From positions 62,001 to 126,000 of the forward strand of contig NZ_BMFR01000010.1 in assembly GCF_014638995.1 (NCBI RefSeq): a stretch of DNA of 64,000 nucleotides. The letters run 5' to 3'. The position numbers and the translations under genes are program-made. The stretch's first letter is position 1. Every line of letters begins with the position of its first letter. This stretch comes from Virgibacillus oceani (GTDB lineage Bacteria; Bacillota; Bacilli; Bacillales; Amphibacillaceae). The notes under the pieces are model-generated. The model was not told where the DNA came from. It made no database searches and saw only the letters and a program-made list of their open reading frames with translations. Positions 53,436 through 62,219 of the stretch are shown piece by piece.

Positions 53436-53748
53436 CTCCGTTTAATAAACGTCGCTTTTCTGGGATAAGTACGGTGTCCTATCCCGGTTTCCACGACTGC
53501 TACATTTAGATTGTTGAATAAAGATTCAATAAGTAGACCTATTGAATTCAAATTAATTGATTCATTCAAAAATCACTTCAGTTTACGTTCACGGTTCTGA
53601 ATGGAAACATCATCTAAGAGTATTACATAGGCATGATCTTGAACGGATACTAAATATGTGCAAAAAATTATTTTAACATTGTGATTGTTGTTTTTAGTTC
53701 TACAAAAGAGCCTTAATGTTGAATTTATATATAAAGGGTGAAGAATAA
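53436..53748. other. Intergenic region without recognised feature
   Basis: AT-rich, no gene or clear hairpin. The SD AAAGGGTGAAGA of the next gene lies at its end. Confidence 0.4.
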
Positions 53749-53994
53749 TTGGACTCAATAATAAACGCAATATTGAATTTAATAGGCAGTATATCAACAA
53801 TGATTTTTGCGTCATTTAAGGATATAACAGAGGAAGAAATTGAAAAGAACATTGAGTACTTAAATCAAGAAAAGTGGTTTCAAGTATATTCTAGCAGGGG
53901 CAAGCTGTGTAATCAGGACTGGTTCTTAATTTTGGATTTTATTTTTAACACAATGAAAAGGGGAGATGTTTATGAACAGGAAAAAATCAGATAA
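53749..53994 (+). CDS. Small protein of unknown function
   Basis: 81 residues from a TTG with SD AAAGGGTG. The start (LDSIINAILNLIGSISTMIF) is hydrophobic, followed by an amphipathic helix (DITEEEIEKNIEYLNQEKWF). It overlaps the downstream hydrolase gene, so it is probably co-transcribed. No family recognised. Confidence 0.5.
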   Translation: MDSIINAILNLIGSISTMIFASFKDITEEEIEKNIEYLNQEKWFQVYSSRGKLCNQDWFLILDFIFNTMKRGDVYEQEKIR

Positions 53995-54688
53995 AGCGCC
54001 GATTATTTTGGTGCCCGGATTTTGGCTAGGTGCATGGGCGTGGGATGATGTTACAGAAAACCTTCAAGCCGATGGTTACAATGTCAGAGCCTTGACGTTA
54101 CCTGGCTTAGAATCAAAAGATACTAATCGTTCTACAATTAAATTTTTCGACCATGTCGAGGCAATATGTGATGCTGTGAAGGCAGCTGGTGAGCCTGTTG
54201 TGCTCGCCGTACACAGTGCAACTGGGGCCACAGGCTATGCTGTAAGTGATCGCATGCCTGAGCTGATCGCAGCTATGGTGTATGTTGACAGTTTTCCAGA
54301 GAAGGATGCGATGAATCCGGAATTTGATGGCGTTGAAATGCCCTTACCTTCGTGGGAGAACCTCGACGAAGCCGATATCAAAGGAATGAGCGAGGAACAT
54401 CGTAACCTCCTAAGGCAACGAGCTGTTCCTGAGCCGGGTGGTGTTATACGCGAGGCACCCGTATTGACTAATGAGAGACGACTTGATGTGGCGAGCACCG
54501 TAATTTGCACAGCGCACGCGTCTGATAAGATCAAATCTTTTGTCAAAAAAGGGTTGATGAGTGGTCTAGAAGAGTTGCATAATGTTTCCTATGTTGATCT
54601 GCCAACACACCACTGGCCCATGTGGTCACGGCCAAAGGAACTAGCAGACTTGTTAGGCAATATAGCCCGGAACGCTACCGCTTATTGA
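53972..54688 (+). CDS. Alpha/beta hydrolase
   Basis: 238 residues from the ATG at 53972, eight bases after AAGGGGAG. Oxyanion region PGFWLGAWAW, nucleophile elbow AVHSATGATG (Ser), and terminal His in THHWPMWSRPKEL. This fits the EstC/salicylate-esterase-like branch. Codon use is more G+C rich than in the neighbouring small gene. The 53749 gene overlaps it by 23 bases. Confidence 0.85.
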   Translation: MNRKKSDKAPIILVPGFWLGAWAWDDVTENLQADGYNVRALTLPGLESKDTNRSTIKFFDHVEAICDAVKAAGEPVVLAVHSATGATGYAVSDRMPELIAAMVYVDSFPEKDAMNPEFDGVEMPLPSWENLDEADIKGMSEEHRNLLRQRAVPEPGGVIREAPVLTNERRLDVASTVICTAHASDKIKSFVKKGLMSGLEELHNVSYVDLPTHHWPMWSRPKELADLLGNIARNATAY

Positions 54689-54998
54689 TGGCTCTTAAAT
54701 GGTACCGGATCTATGGTTGGTAAAGCTACACAGATCGTGGGGCATCTCCAGACGGTAACCCTTCAAGCAAACTTCGCTCACATTCGCAAGAAAAGATCAC
54801 TCGCTTCGATAGCCAATAATTCGGATGTTTTGGAATTCTAATGATAGTTACGATCTAAAGCAAATGGGCGCGGCTGCGAAATAAAATACTGCGTCCTTAA
54901 TTGCTGAAACAGCCATATTGAGTATTGTGTTTGTGACAAGAAAACTGAATGAGTAATGCAGAAATTAATGTTACTCATACTTTGCAACGGGGGTACTT
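54689..54998. other. Intergenic region with one dispersed repeat
   Basis: Repeat copy 7 (54866-54896) lies here. No gene recognised. Confidence 0.5.
54866..54896. repeat. Dispersed GGGCGC hairpin repeat, copy 7
   Basis: GGGCGCGGCTGCGAAATAAA then ATACTGCGTCC; arms GG-CGC/GCG-CC with an AATAAAA core. Confidence 0.6.
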
Positions 54999-55655
54999 AT
55001 GAAAACTCATTATTATTTAGGTTGGTTTAGCAATTTTTTTCCTGAGAAGCTTGGAAAGGTTTTACAGGAAGATATAACTGATCGGAAATCGCTTACTATG
55101 ATTAGCTCAAATCCATCTCTTTATGAAGGTGATGGTGCTACTGAACGATCGTGGCTTGACCAGGCAGGTATTATATTTGATGAATACCATTTAATTAATT
55201 ATCGCGTACAGAAGGAAGCTGCCCATACGTTAATTCAAAATGCTTCAGTCATTTTCTTGTTGGGTGGTAATACAGTTGAACAAAATGATTTTTTAATGGA
55301 ATATGAATTGTCGGATTTAATTAAAAAAAGCGGATCCGTTGTGATAGGGGCAAGCGCTGGTGCAATCAACATGTCCGCTAAATGGTTATGCTCGAAAAAC
55401 TTTGGATATAAAGTTGAAAATAGCTATGTTTACGATGGAATCGGACTTGATGATTTTTCCGTCTTGTCTCATTTTGACCTTGAAAATAACATTGCGATGC
55501 TTCAAAGCGAACTGTCTCCCTTATCGGAAAAAATGAATATCTATGCGTCGAACAAGGATTGTGCTGTACGTGTGAAGGGAGAAAAAATCGACATTTCTGG
55601 CAATGTATATTTAATTTCCCACTCAAAGATTCAGAAATTGGATGAGACCCTCTAG
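54999..55655 (+). CDS. Peptidase E (S51)-family protein
   Basis: 218 residues. The catalytic Ser is in SVVIGASAGAINMSAKWLCS (G-x-S-A-G-A), preceded by SVIFLLGGNTVEQNDFLMEY, matching peptidase E and its glutamine-amidotransferase-like fold. Family members cleave N-terminal Asp-X dipeptides, but this member may have another substrate. A weak GGGGG SD precedes the ATG. Single gene. Confidence 0.8.
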   Translation: MKTHYYLGWFSNFFPEKLGKVLQEDITDRKSLTMISSNPSLYEGDGATERSWLDQAGIIFDEYHLINYRVQKEAAHTLIQNASVIFLLGGNTVEQNDFLMEYELSDLIKKSGSVVIGASAGAINMSAKWLCSKNFGYKVENSYVYDGIGLDDFSVLSHFDLENNIAMLQSELSPLSEKMNIYASNKDCAVRVKGEKIDISGNVYLISHSKIQKLDETL

Positions 55656-55730
55656 CCTTTGAAGTGGTAAAAATGAAGGTTAAATGAAGTGCTGCCAATG
55701 TGGGAACAAAAAATATCCTTTAAAAAGTAG

Positions 55731-55759
55731 TTGAAAATATTAAAATAATTGTTTATAGT
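55731..55759 (+). promoter_or_regulatory. Promoter of the vgb-vat operon
   Basis: TTGAAA (55731-55736), exactly 17 bases, then TATAGT (55754-55759). The transcript would start near 55766, leaving a leader of about 285 bases. Confidence 0.75.
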
Positions 55760-55794
55760 GTAAGTATTCAAAGACGGAAGGGTGAAAAAAGTAC

Positions 55795-55806
55795 ATGATT
55801 CTATAA
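55795..55806 (+). CDS. Three-codon upstream reading frame (Met-Ile-Leu-stop)
   Basis: ATG-ATT-CTA-TAA is preceded by GGAAGGGTG (55776-55784) at an 11-base distance. It is near the 5' end of the predicted transcript. Tiny upstream frames are known in ribosome-mediated attenuators of several ribosome-protection genes of Firmicutes; whether this one is translated is not known. Confidence 0.4.
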   Translation: MIL

Positions 55807-55905
55807 TCCTAACTTTAAGAAAAATCGATAAAGACTGTATTCAATTCAAAGTGGGCAACTATGCCAATTTGAAGCTAAATATAGCATTATCGAGTGTTTT
55901 TCTGG

Positions 55906-56022
55906 GATAGGATTATTGCATGTACTTTATAGGAATTAAAAGTAGCCTTAAACCAGCAGGCATAAGGCTGTACTATAAATTACACTACTCCTATCTCGGA
56001 ATATGAGCATAGGAGATTTTTT
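55906..56022 (+). terminator. Attenuator of vgb: antiterminator and intrinsic terminator
   Basis: The terminator stem is CTCCTAT (55988-55994) with ATAGGAG (56009-56015), followed by ATTTTTT. GATAGGA (55906-55912) can pair with TCCTATC (55989-55995), covering the terminator's left arm. The two structures exclude each other. Further hairpins (TTCAAA/TTTGAA near 55840-55870 and AGCCTTA/TAAGGCT near 55945-55972) lie around them. The terminator ends 30 bases before the vgb start. Confidence 0.65.
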
Positions 56023-56051
56023 GCGTTCAATAAACTATGGGAGGGATGAAA

Positions 56052-56942
56052 ATGAGTTTTATATTAAAAGAATTTGATTTGCCTATTCCCGATTCAGGTC
56101 CGTACAGTATAGCTCTAGCAAAAGATGGAAAGGCATGGTTCACACAACATAAAGCAAATAAAATCAGCTGTTTTAATCAGAATGGTGAGATAGAAGAATT
56201 TGAAATTCCTACCCCTAATGCAAAAGTGATGTGTTTAATCGTTTCCTCCGTTGGGGACATATGGTTTACGGAGAATGGTGCAAATAAAATCGGGAAGCTT
56301 ACAGATACCGGAATATTTACAGAATATCTATTGCCAAAGCCGGATTCAGGCCCTTATGGAATAACTGAGGGTCTGAATGGAGATATATGGTTTACCGAAT
56401 TGACTGGAAACCGTGTAGGCAAGTTGACTGCGGAGGGTAGCATAAAAGAATTTGATTTACCAAAACAGAATTCTTTTCCTTCTTTTATTACTTTAGGAAG
56501 TGATAACGCACTTTGGTTCACGGAAAATCAAAATAATGCAATTGGACGGATGACGGATTTAGGTGAACTAACGGAATTCCCCTTATTAACACAAGCGGCA
56601 GGTCCAGTGGGGATTACCAGCGGCAACGATGACTCACTTTGGTTTGTTGAAATTATGGGCAACAAAATAGGGAGAATTACTACGGATGGAGACATTGATG
56701 AATATGATATTCCAACTCCAAACGCTCGACCACACGCAATCACAACAGGAAAGGATGGAGAATTATGGTTCACTGAATGGGGTGCTAATCAAATTGGCAG
56801 GATAACAGCAAACAAAACCATACAAGAATATCCGCTTCAAACAGAAAACGCAGAACCGCATGGGATTGCCTATGGAAAAGATGAATCGGTCTGGTTTGCA
56901 TTGGAATGTAACAAAATAGGAAAACTTAAATTGAGTGAATGA
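56052..56942 (+). CDS. vgb: Virginiamycin B lyase (streptogramin B lyase)
   Basis: 296 residues from the ATG at 56052 (GGGAGGG eight bases upstream; an ATG at 56037 overlaps that SD). A seven-bladed propeller: each blade repeats GxxWFTE-N-xxKIGK, for example [57 protein letters not shown]. The catalytic residues of staphylococcal Vgb (H228, E268, H270) correspond to the H in RPHAI and to E and H in AEPHGI. Vgb opens type B streptogramins at the ester bond. Preceded by the attenuator leader and followed by overlapping vat. Confidence 0.95.
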   Translation: MSFILKEFDLPIPDSGPYSIALAKDGKAWFTQHKANKISCFNQNGEIEEFEIPTPNAKVMCLIVSSVGDIWFTENGANKIGKLTDTGIFTEYLLPKPDSGPYGITEGLNGDIWFTELTGNRVGKLTAEGSIKEFDLPKQNSFPSFITLGSDNALWFTENQNNAIGRMTDLGELTEFPLLTQAAGPVGITSGNDDSLWFVEIMGNKIGRITTDGDIDEYDIPTPNARPHAITTGKDGELWFTEWGANQIGRITANKTIQEYPLQTENAEPHGIAYGKDESVWFALECNKIGKLKLSE

Positions 56943-56962
56943 AATTGGGGGTGAGCATTGTT

Positions 56963-57616
56963 ATGGAGTCACAAAACCATCTAGGACCGAACCCAGATGA
57001 AAAATATCCGATTAAAGGAAATAATCATGTTCAATTTATAAAACCATTCATTACAAAGCCCAATATTTTAGTTGGGGAGTATTCTTATTATGACAGTAAA
57101 AATGGTGAAAGCTTGGAAGAGCAAGTGCTTTATCATTATGAAATTATTGGAGATAAGCTAATAATAGGTAAGTTTTGTTCTATCGGCCCCGGTACGACAT
57201 TTATAATGAATGGTGCTAATCATCGTATGGACGGCTCAACATTCCCATTCAATCTTTTCGGAAATGGGTGGGAGAAATTTACTCCTACATTAAAAGATCT
57301 GCCTTACAAAGGAAATACAGAAATTGGAAATGATGTTTGGATTGGACGTGAAGTGACAATCATGCCTGGAGTGAAAATTGGAGATGGAGCTATTATTGGA
57401 GCAAAATCTGTTATAGCAAAAAACGTAGAACCATACACAATTGTCGCTGGAAATCCGTCACGAGTGATTAAGAAAAGATTCTCTGAGGAAAAAGTTAAAA
57501 ATTTATTGGAAATAAGATGGTGGGACCTTACAATTGAGATCATTAATGAACATATTGACCTTATCCTAAATGGCGATGTTGAAAAGCTTAAACAAAATTT
57601 AAGAAGAGATAAGTAA
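56963..57616 (+). CDS. vat: Streptogramin A O-acetyltransferase (Vat)
   Basis: 217 residues from the ATG at 56963, nine bases after GGGGGTGA; an upstream ATG overlaps the vgb stop (ATGA). Left-handed beta-helix acetyltransferase: [40 protein letters not shown] (catalytic His 87), and hexapeptide repeats in [20 protein letters not shown]. As recalled, Vat(A)/Vat(D) are of the same size with these segments. It acetylates the hydroxyl of type A streptogramins. Paired with vgb, it gives resistance to both components. Confidence 0.95.
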   Translation: MESQNHLGPNPDEKYPIKGNNHVQFIKPFITKPNILVGEYSYYDSKNGESLEEQVLYHYEIIGDKLIIGKFCSIGPGTTFIMNGANHRMDGSTFPFNLFGNGWEKFTPTLKDLPYKGNTEIGNDVWIGREVTIMPGVKIGDGAIIGAKSVIAKNVEPYTIVAGNPSRVIKKRFSEEKVKNLLEIRWWDLTIEIINEHIDLILNGDVEKLKQNLRRDK

Positions 57617-57653
57617 TTCTTCATCAATTACAAAAGTATATTTATTTCATTAT

Positions 57654-57682
57654 CGGGTGCGATTGTAAAGAATGAAGGGCCC
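57654..57682. repeat. Dispersed GGGTGC repeat, diverged copy 8
   Basis: GGGTGCGATTGTAAAGAATG then AAGGGCCC; its right end merges with the terminator arm. Confidence 0.4.
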
Positions 57683-57720
57683 AATTTCTGGTTTATAAAT
57701 ACTGAGAAATTGGGCTTGTA
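57679..57720 (+). terminator. Terminator of the vgb-vat operon
   Basis: GCCCAATTTCT (57679-57689) pairs perfectly with AGAAATTGGGC (57705-57715); the T-run is weak (TTGTAG). Confidence 0.65.
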
Positions 57721-57761
57721 GTATAAGGTGTATCCATATTTTTCCGATGCTAAATGGGTAC

Positions 57762-57970
57762 TCAGTTGCCATTCTGCATGGAAGCATCTTTATCTGTACG
57801 TAATACTTCAATCAGCATGTCCGCGTAGATTGCGTTACCTTTTGTAAGGAAATATTTGTGGTGTATTCTTGCAGTAAACGGTGCTCCACCCGCTTTCATG
57901 TAAATAAACACCGCGAGTCCAATAAACGAAGAGGTAAGTAGAATGGAAACGGATAGGCATACAATATCAG
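57762..57970 (-). pseudogene. Possible membrane-protein relic
   Basis: The minus-strand frame reads SVSILLTSSFIGLAVFIYMK then AGGAPFTARIHHKYFLTKGN and ends in DKDASMQNGN before a stop. The hydrophobic start is convincing but no start codon or SD precedes it, and the family was not recognised. Likely the end of a former gene. Confidence 0.4.
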
Positions 57971-58035
57971 AATAAGATTATACAAATTTCTTTTTAGTTT
58001 TCTAAATTAAGGAATTTGTGAGGGGAGAAATAGAA

Positions 58036-58779
58036 ATGTTCGCTACTAGGGGAGCAAAAATTCTTGATGGAACACCTAATTACGTTGTTATAGAAAAGAT
58101 TGGGCAAGTATCCTCTGTAAAACATTTTGAAGGTATTTTAGGTGAAGTGAAAGAATATGTAAAAGAAAAAGGCATTCGATCTGTATCGATTGTCTTAAAT
58201 GAAAAAGAAGTACTACAAACGGAACTCACAGGTGTTCTTGAGGCGTTTGGATACCGGATGCAGGAAATACAACATTTATATGAACGTAATCTGTCCTCTT
58301 TAAACATGAATAAACAGATAGAATCGATTGAAATAAAATCACTGGAGCAGACAAAAGCTGACGTATTTAAAAAGGTTTGGATGGAAGCCAGGTCAGGGTC
58401 TTTAAATGCACATAATCCTCACTCAGCTCTTTCTATTGAAAAGGAATTTGAGGGAATGAAATCTGAACTTGGACCAAATTACATAAAAAGTTGTCTGACT
58501 GCTTTTTACGGAAAAGTTCCAATAGGAGTTACAATGCCGCATATTGAACCGGGAACCATTCATGAAGGCAGGCTGTTTTATTTCGGAATACTCCCCGCAT
58601 ATCGCAACAGTGGATGGGGAGAGGTCCTTCACAAACGTTCTTTGCAAATGCTTAAAAATATCGGTGCAACCCATTATATCGGTGCAACCGGACATAAAAA
58701 TATTCCAATGCAACGCATATTTCAAGTCAACGGTTGTCAGTTGTTTGAAAGGAAATACACCTATAGATTAAAGGACTAA
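58036..58779 (+). CDS. GNAT family N-acetyltransferase
   Basis: 247 residues from the ATG at 58036, which follows GAGGGGAGA; an upstream in-frame start overlaps that SD. The GNAT half is in the C-terminal 120 residues: GRLFYFGILPAYRNSGWGEV (acetyl-CoA loop R-N-S-G-W-G) and HKNIPMQRIFQVNGCQLFER. The N-terminal half resembles a degenerate second GNAT domain. Substrate unknown; no obvious partner gene. Confidence 0.8.
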   Translation: MFATRGAKILDGTPNYVVIEKIGQVSSVKHFEGILGEVKEYVKEKGIRSVSIVLNEKEVLQTELTGVLEAFGYRMQEIQHLYERNLSSLNMNKQIESIEIKSLEQTKADVFKKVWMEARSGSLNAHNPHSALSIEKEFEGMKSELGPNYIKSCLTAFYGKVPIGVTMPHIEPGTIHEGRLFYFGILPAYRNSGWGEVLHKRSLQMLKNIGATHYIGATGHKNIPMQRIFQVNGCQLFERKYTYRLKD

Positions 58780-58846
58780 TCAATGTGCGCTTTGCGGTTT
58801 ATAAAAAATACCAGAATTATGTCTAGTTTTATAAGTGGGAGATAAA

Positions 58847-59230
58847 ATGTTCAAGAAAATGAAGTGTTTGGCGAAAAAATTAAAACAACAGATATTTATT
58901 CTCTACTATGCCTGTAAAGATGACAGATTACCATGGTATGCAAAAGTATTTATTGCTTTTGTTGTTGCATATGCGTTTAGTCCAATTGATCTTATACCAG
59001 ATTTTATACCTGTTCTTGGCTATTTAGATGAGGTAATTCTCCTGCCACTAGGAATAATGCTTGCTTTGAAGATGATTCCGAAAGATATATTGTCTGACTG
59101 TAAAATAAAGGCGGAGAAAGAGAAGCAAAATGATAAACCGAAAAATTGGATAGTTGGATCAATAATTGTATTGATTTGGGGTGTATTTGCGGGATGGATT
59201 GTTATGAAAATTTATCAGCACTTCAAGTAA
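58847..59230 (+). CDS. YkvA-family (DUF1232) membrane protein
   Basis: 127 residues from the ATG at 58847 with SD AAGTGGGAG. The YkvA/DUF1232 core is DDRLPWYAKVFIAFVVAYAF then SPIDLIPDFIPVLGYLDEVI, containing the family's S-P-I-D-L-I-P-D-F-I-P motif. A second hydrophobic segment (WIVGSIIVLIWGVFAGWIVM) lies at the C-terminus. Family function is unknown. Confidence 0.9.
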   Translation: MFKKMKCLAKKLKQQIFILYYACKDDRLPWYAKVFIAFVVAYAFSPIDLIPDFIPVLGYLDEVILLPLGIMLALKMIPKDILSDCKIKAEKEKQNDKPKNWIVGSIIVLIWGVFAGWIVMKIYQHFK

Positions 59231-59474
59231 TGGTGCTGGAACGGAAGTCTTAGAACTGTGAAGAAAGATAATTGGGGGAAAAGGAGAATGATTTTTCACG
59301 CCTTATCAAAAGAATTTGCCTTAAGAAAAAGGGTTTGACGTAAAATGTTAGTCAAGTGTCGTCTTTTGCTAGTTACAATGGAATGTTAGATTGATATTAT
59401 TATAACTGTCCTGCTAACAAGGCAGAATCAATGAAAATTTGTGAAATATAGGTAGCTAAGGGAGGGGGCTGTAC

Positions 59475-60485
59475 ATGACATCTAATACTCGCATTAAATT
59501 TCCAGCGGGATTTTGGACAGGTTTACATCAATTAGGGATTGCCCCGGATAAAGTAGTTCGAAAAGCGGGTCTTCCACTAACTATTGTTAATGAACCAGTT
59601 GTCACTTCCTCCCAATATTTCTCTATTTGGCAGGCTTATTCTGATATCATAGGTGATACTGCCAGAGGAATCATCAAGTTAGCGACCAGTTTCGAAACAG
59701 TTCATTATCCACCAACTGTTCTAGCAGCCTACCATGCACGTGACTACCGTGATTCATTAACACGCATGGCCCGGTATAAACGGCTGTGCCCTCCTGAAAG
59801 TTTATCTGTTACAGAGGAGGGCGATGATTGTACTGTCGAACTAAAATGGTTGTCCAAAGAGCAACATGGTCCGGCACTGCTAATTGGTATTACGCTTGCA
59901 TTTCTTTTGGAGTTAGGACGCCGGGGGACTGGGCAACTTTTTACTGCGAGGTCCGTTGAATTTTCGCATTTTATGGGCGACGTTCAGTCACTTGAGGCTT
60001 ACTTTGGGTGCCCCGTCCGAATCGGAAATCGTAACAAATTGACGCTCCACAGAAATGACCTTGACCGCCCATTTGTCTCGTATAACGCAGAATTGCTTGA
60101 GATTCTGACACCCGCATTAAATCAATCATTAAATGCGAGTCAACGTATCAGCCCAATTACTGGGATGGTCAAGTGGATTATGAAACGTAACCTTGCAGGA
60201 GGGTGTTCTGACATACAGACTGTTGCAAGTGAATTGGGGATGAGTAAACGTACCTTGCAGCGCCGCCTTCAAGATGAGGGAATAAGGTTTAATCATCTGT
60301 TGACACAAGTCCGAAAACAGCAGGCACGAGAGTACTTAGCAGATCCCTCGCTCGATATCGGCGAAGTGGCATTCCTAGTTGGATATGAGGACCAGAACTC
60401 GTTCTATCGTGCCTTTCGACTTTGGGAGGGTATTACTCCTTCAAATTGGCGTGCGAAACATTTAGGTGCAAATTTGACAAACTGA
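59475..60485 (+). CDS. AraC-family regulator with arabinose-binding-type N-terminal domain
   Basis: 336 residues, SD GGGAGGGGG. The N-terminal 210 residues (FPAGFWTGLHQLGIAPDKVV, SYNAELLEILTPALNQSL) resemble the OruR/ArgR-type AraC_N domain. The C-terminal HTH is DIQTVASELGMSKRTLQRRL and IGEVAFLVGYEDQNSFYRAF. It is 33 bases upstream of an SDR gene in the same direction and probably activates it. G+C content is somewhat above neighbours. Confidence 0.9.
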   Translation: MTSNTRIKFPAGFWTGLHQLGIAPDKVVRKAGLPLTIVNEPVVTSSQYFSIWQAYSDIIGDTARGIIKLATSFETVHYPPTVLAAYHARDYRDSLTRMARYKRLCPPESLSVTEEGDDCTVELKWLSKEQHGPALLIGITLAFLLELGRRGTGQLFTARSVEFSHFMGDVQSLEAYFGCPVRIGNRNKLTLHRNDLDRPFVSYNAELLEILTPALNQSLNASQRISPITGMVKWIMKRNLAGGCSDIQTVASELGMSKRTLQRRLQDEGIRFNHLLTQVRKQQAREYLADPSLDIGEVAFLVGYEDQNSFYRAFRLWEGITPSNWRAKHLGANLTN

Positions 60486-60518
60486 CCTTGTTATTAACTA
60501 CATGAAAAGGAGTAATGT

Positions 60519-61316
60519 ATGATGGATATGGGATTAACCAACAAAACTGCTTTAGTTACAGGTTCAACGAAAGGTATAGGGAAGGCAATTGCTTTTGAAC
60601 TTGCCAAAGAAGGTGTTAATGTCCTTATTAACGGAAGAAACTATGAAGAGGTAGATCAAATTGTAAATGAAATTAAATCACACTTTCCGACCACTTCTCC
60701 CCTAAATGCAACAGCTGACATTGTGGATATTGACCAACGAGAAGCATTATTTGAGAAATATCCCAATGTTGATATTTTAGTTAACAATATGGGTATTTAT
60801 GAAATGATGGAATATAAAGATGTTGACGATGAAGTTTGGGAAAAGTATTTCCGTACAAACGTTCTTGCTGCAAATGGATTATCTAAATTTTATTTATCCA
60901 AAATGCTGAACAATGATTTTGGCAGGATTATATTTATCGCGAGTGAAGAAGCGGTTATGCCTTCAGGACAAATGCCACAGTATTGTATGACTAAATCAAT
61001 GTTATTATCATTGTCAAAAAGCCTATCTAAATTAACAACTGGAAAAGAAGTCACAGTTAATACAATCATGCCAGGACCAACACTTTCTGAAAATGTGCAC
61101 CAAATAATTGATGGTATGTACACGAATAAGGATATGACTTTTTCAGAGAAAGAGAAGGAATTTATGGCCGCAAACCTGCCTCAATCTGAGATACAGAGGT
61201 TTATTAGACCTGCTGAAATTGGAAGGCTAACCACGTTTGTCTGCAGTCCTTTTGCATCCGCATTTAAAGGGTCTCCACTCCGGATGGATGGCGGGCTGGT
61301 ACCAACTATTTTTTGA
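60519..61316 (+). CDS. Short-chain dehydrogenase/reductase (SDR)
   Basis: 265 residues. The nucleotide motif TGSTKGIG (about 15-22), NNMG (about 90-93), the Ser in FIASEE and the Y-x-x-x-K of QYCMTKSML are all present. A third motif PGPTLSEN follows. The N-N-M-G in place of N-N-A-G is a common variant. Downstream of the AraC gene, which is its likely regulator. SD AAAGGAG. Substrate unknown. Confidence 0.9.
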   Translation: MMDMGLTNKTALVTGSTKGIGKAIAFELAKEGVNVLINGRNYEEVDQIVNEIKSHFPTTSPLNATADIVDIDQREALFEKYPNVDILVNNMGIYEMMEYKDVDDEVWEKYFRTNVLAANGLSKFYLSKMLNNDFGRIIFIASEEAVMPSGQMPQYCMTKSMLLSLSKSLSKLTTGKEVTVNTIMPGPTLSENVHQIIDGMYTNKDMTFSEKEKEFMAANLPQSEIQRFIRPAEIGRLTTFVCSPFASAFKGSPLRMDGGLVPTIF

Positions 61317-61354
61317 AATCGTTGAATTAAAAGAGCACGGATCCTGCTATAAAC

Positions 61355-61385
61355 GGGCGCGATTCCCTAAATAAGGAATGGCGCC
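61355..61385. repeat. Dispersed GGGCGC hairpin repeat, copy 9
   Basis: GGGCGCGATTCC pairs with GGAATGGCGCC (one bulge) around CTAAATAA. This is the best-preserved copy. Confidence 0.75.
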
Positions 61386-61637
61386 AGTAAAATGAGAATC
61401 CGAGACGCTGTCCAAAGTGATATTTCCTAATTTATATAGAACCAGCCAAGCGCATTTTGGCATACGAACGGATGAAAGATGACTGTATCACAACTTGATT
61501 GCCCAAGGATAATCGTTTTTATCCTAATTTTAATAACTCCTCATGGATGAAATTTTTATCCCCTTAGCCTTATTAATAAACAATTTCAAACGTAACGGTG
61601 GATTTTTAAGTAAGTGATATGATACCTTTAAGTAGAA

Positions 61638-61647
61638 AGAACGTTCT
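61638..61647. promoter_or_regulatory. Palindrome AGAACGTTCT, candidate TetR operator
   Basis: A perfect ten-base palindrome, flanked by AGA and ATCT, lies 25 bases upstream of the TetR gene. Confidence 0.55.
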
Positions 61648-61672
61648 ATCTATTATTTAAAGGAGGATCCAT

Positions 61673-62218
61673 ATGTCTATCCGTCCAAAAGAGGAACAGA
61701 TTCTTAAAACCGCTGAACAGTTATTTGTAGATGGCGGTTTTCATGCTACGGGAATCAACAGGGTTATAAAAGAATCTGGTGTGGCCACCATGACGTTATA
61801 CCGGTATTTCCCATCAAAAAATGATTTGGTTGTTGGTGTATTAAAGTATCGGGAGGAAAAGTATTTCAATTGCCTGAGACTTCCGGAAAAGAAAACTGTT
61901 CAATCGGTTGTAGATGCTCATTGTCAATGGATTGCGGAACAGAATGCTAAAGGATGTTTATTTTTCCGGGCGCTTGAGGAGTACGCTGAAATTGAAAAAA
62001 AGGTCGCACAATTTGTAAAAGATCATAAAAAAAAGGTGCTAGACTATATCGAATCTACAGCACAGGAAGAGGGTCTATACAAGCAGCATTCTATCGCAAC
62101 CAAAATCGCGCTTGTACTGGAAGGGGCGACTGCGATGGCTGAGGCATTTACCCCAGATGAAATTATTCTCCATACAAAAGAATTGAGCAGCCTTATTTTA
62201 AACGATGTGGGGGATTAA
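61673..62218 (+). CDS. TetR-family regulator
   Basis: 181 residues. The HTH is HATGINRVIKESGVATMTLY with RYFPSKNDLVVGVL. The C-terminal domain (LFFRALEEYAEIEKKVAQFV, EGATAMAEAFTPDEIILHTK) resembles TetR_C regulators of efflux genes. SD AAAGGAGGAT. Its stop overlaps the MFS gene start region, so it probably controls that transporter, perhaps through the AGAACGTTCT site. Confidence 0.9.
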   Translation: MSIRPKEEQILKTAEQLFVDGGFHATGINRVIKESGVATMTLYRYFPSKNDLVVGVLKYREEKYFNCLRLPEKKTVQSVVDAHCQWIAEQNAKGCLFFRALEEYAEIEKKVAQFVKDHKKKVLDYIESTAQEEGLYKQHSIATKIALVLEGATAMAEAFTPDEIILHTKELSSLILNDVGD

Positions 62219-62219
62219 T

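Larger units (their letters stand above)
57617..58035. other. Intergenic region with repeat, terminator and a possible minus-strand relic
   Basis: Holds repeat copy 8, the terminator of vgb-vat and the minus-strand fragment 57762-57970. Confidence 0.5.
61317..61672. other. Intergenic region with repeat copy 9 and TetR operator
   Basis: Contains the hairpin repeat at 61355-61385 and the palindrome at 61638-61647. No gene recognised. Confidence 0.6.
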
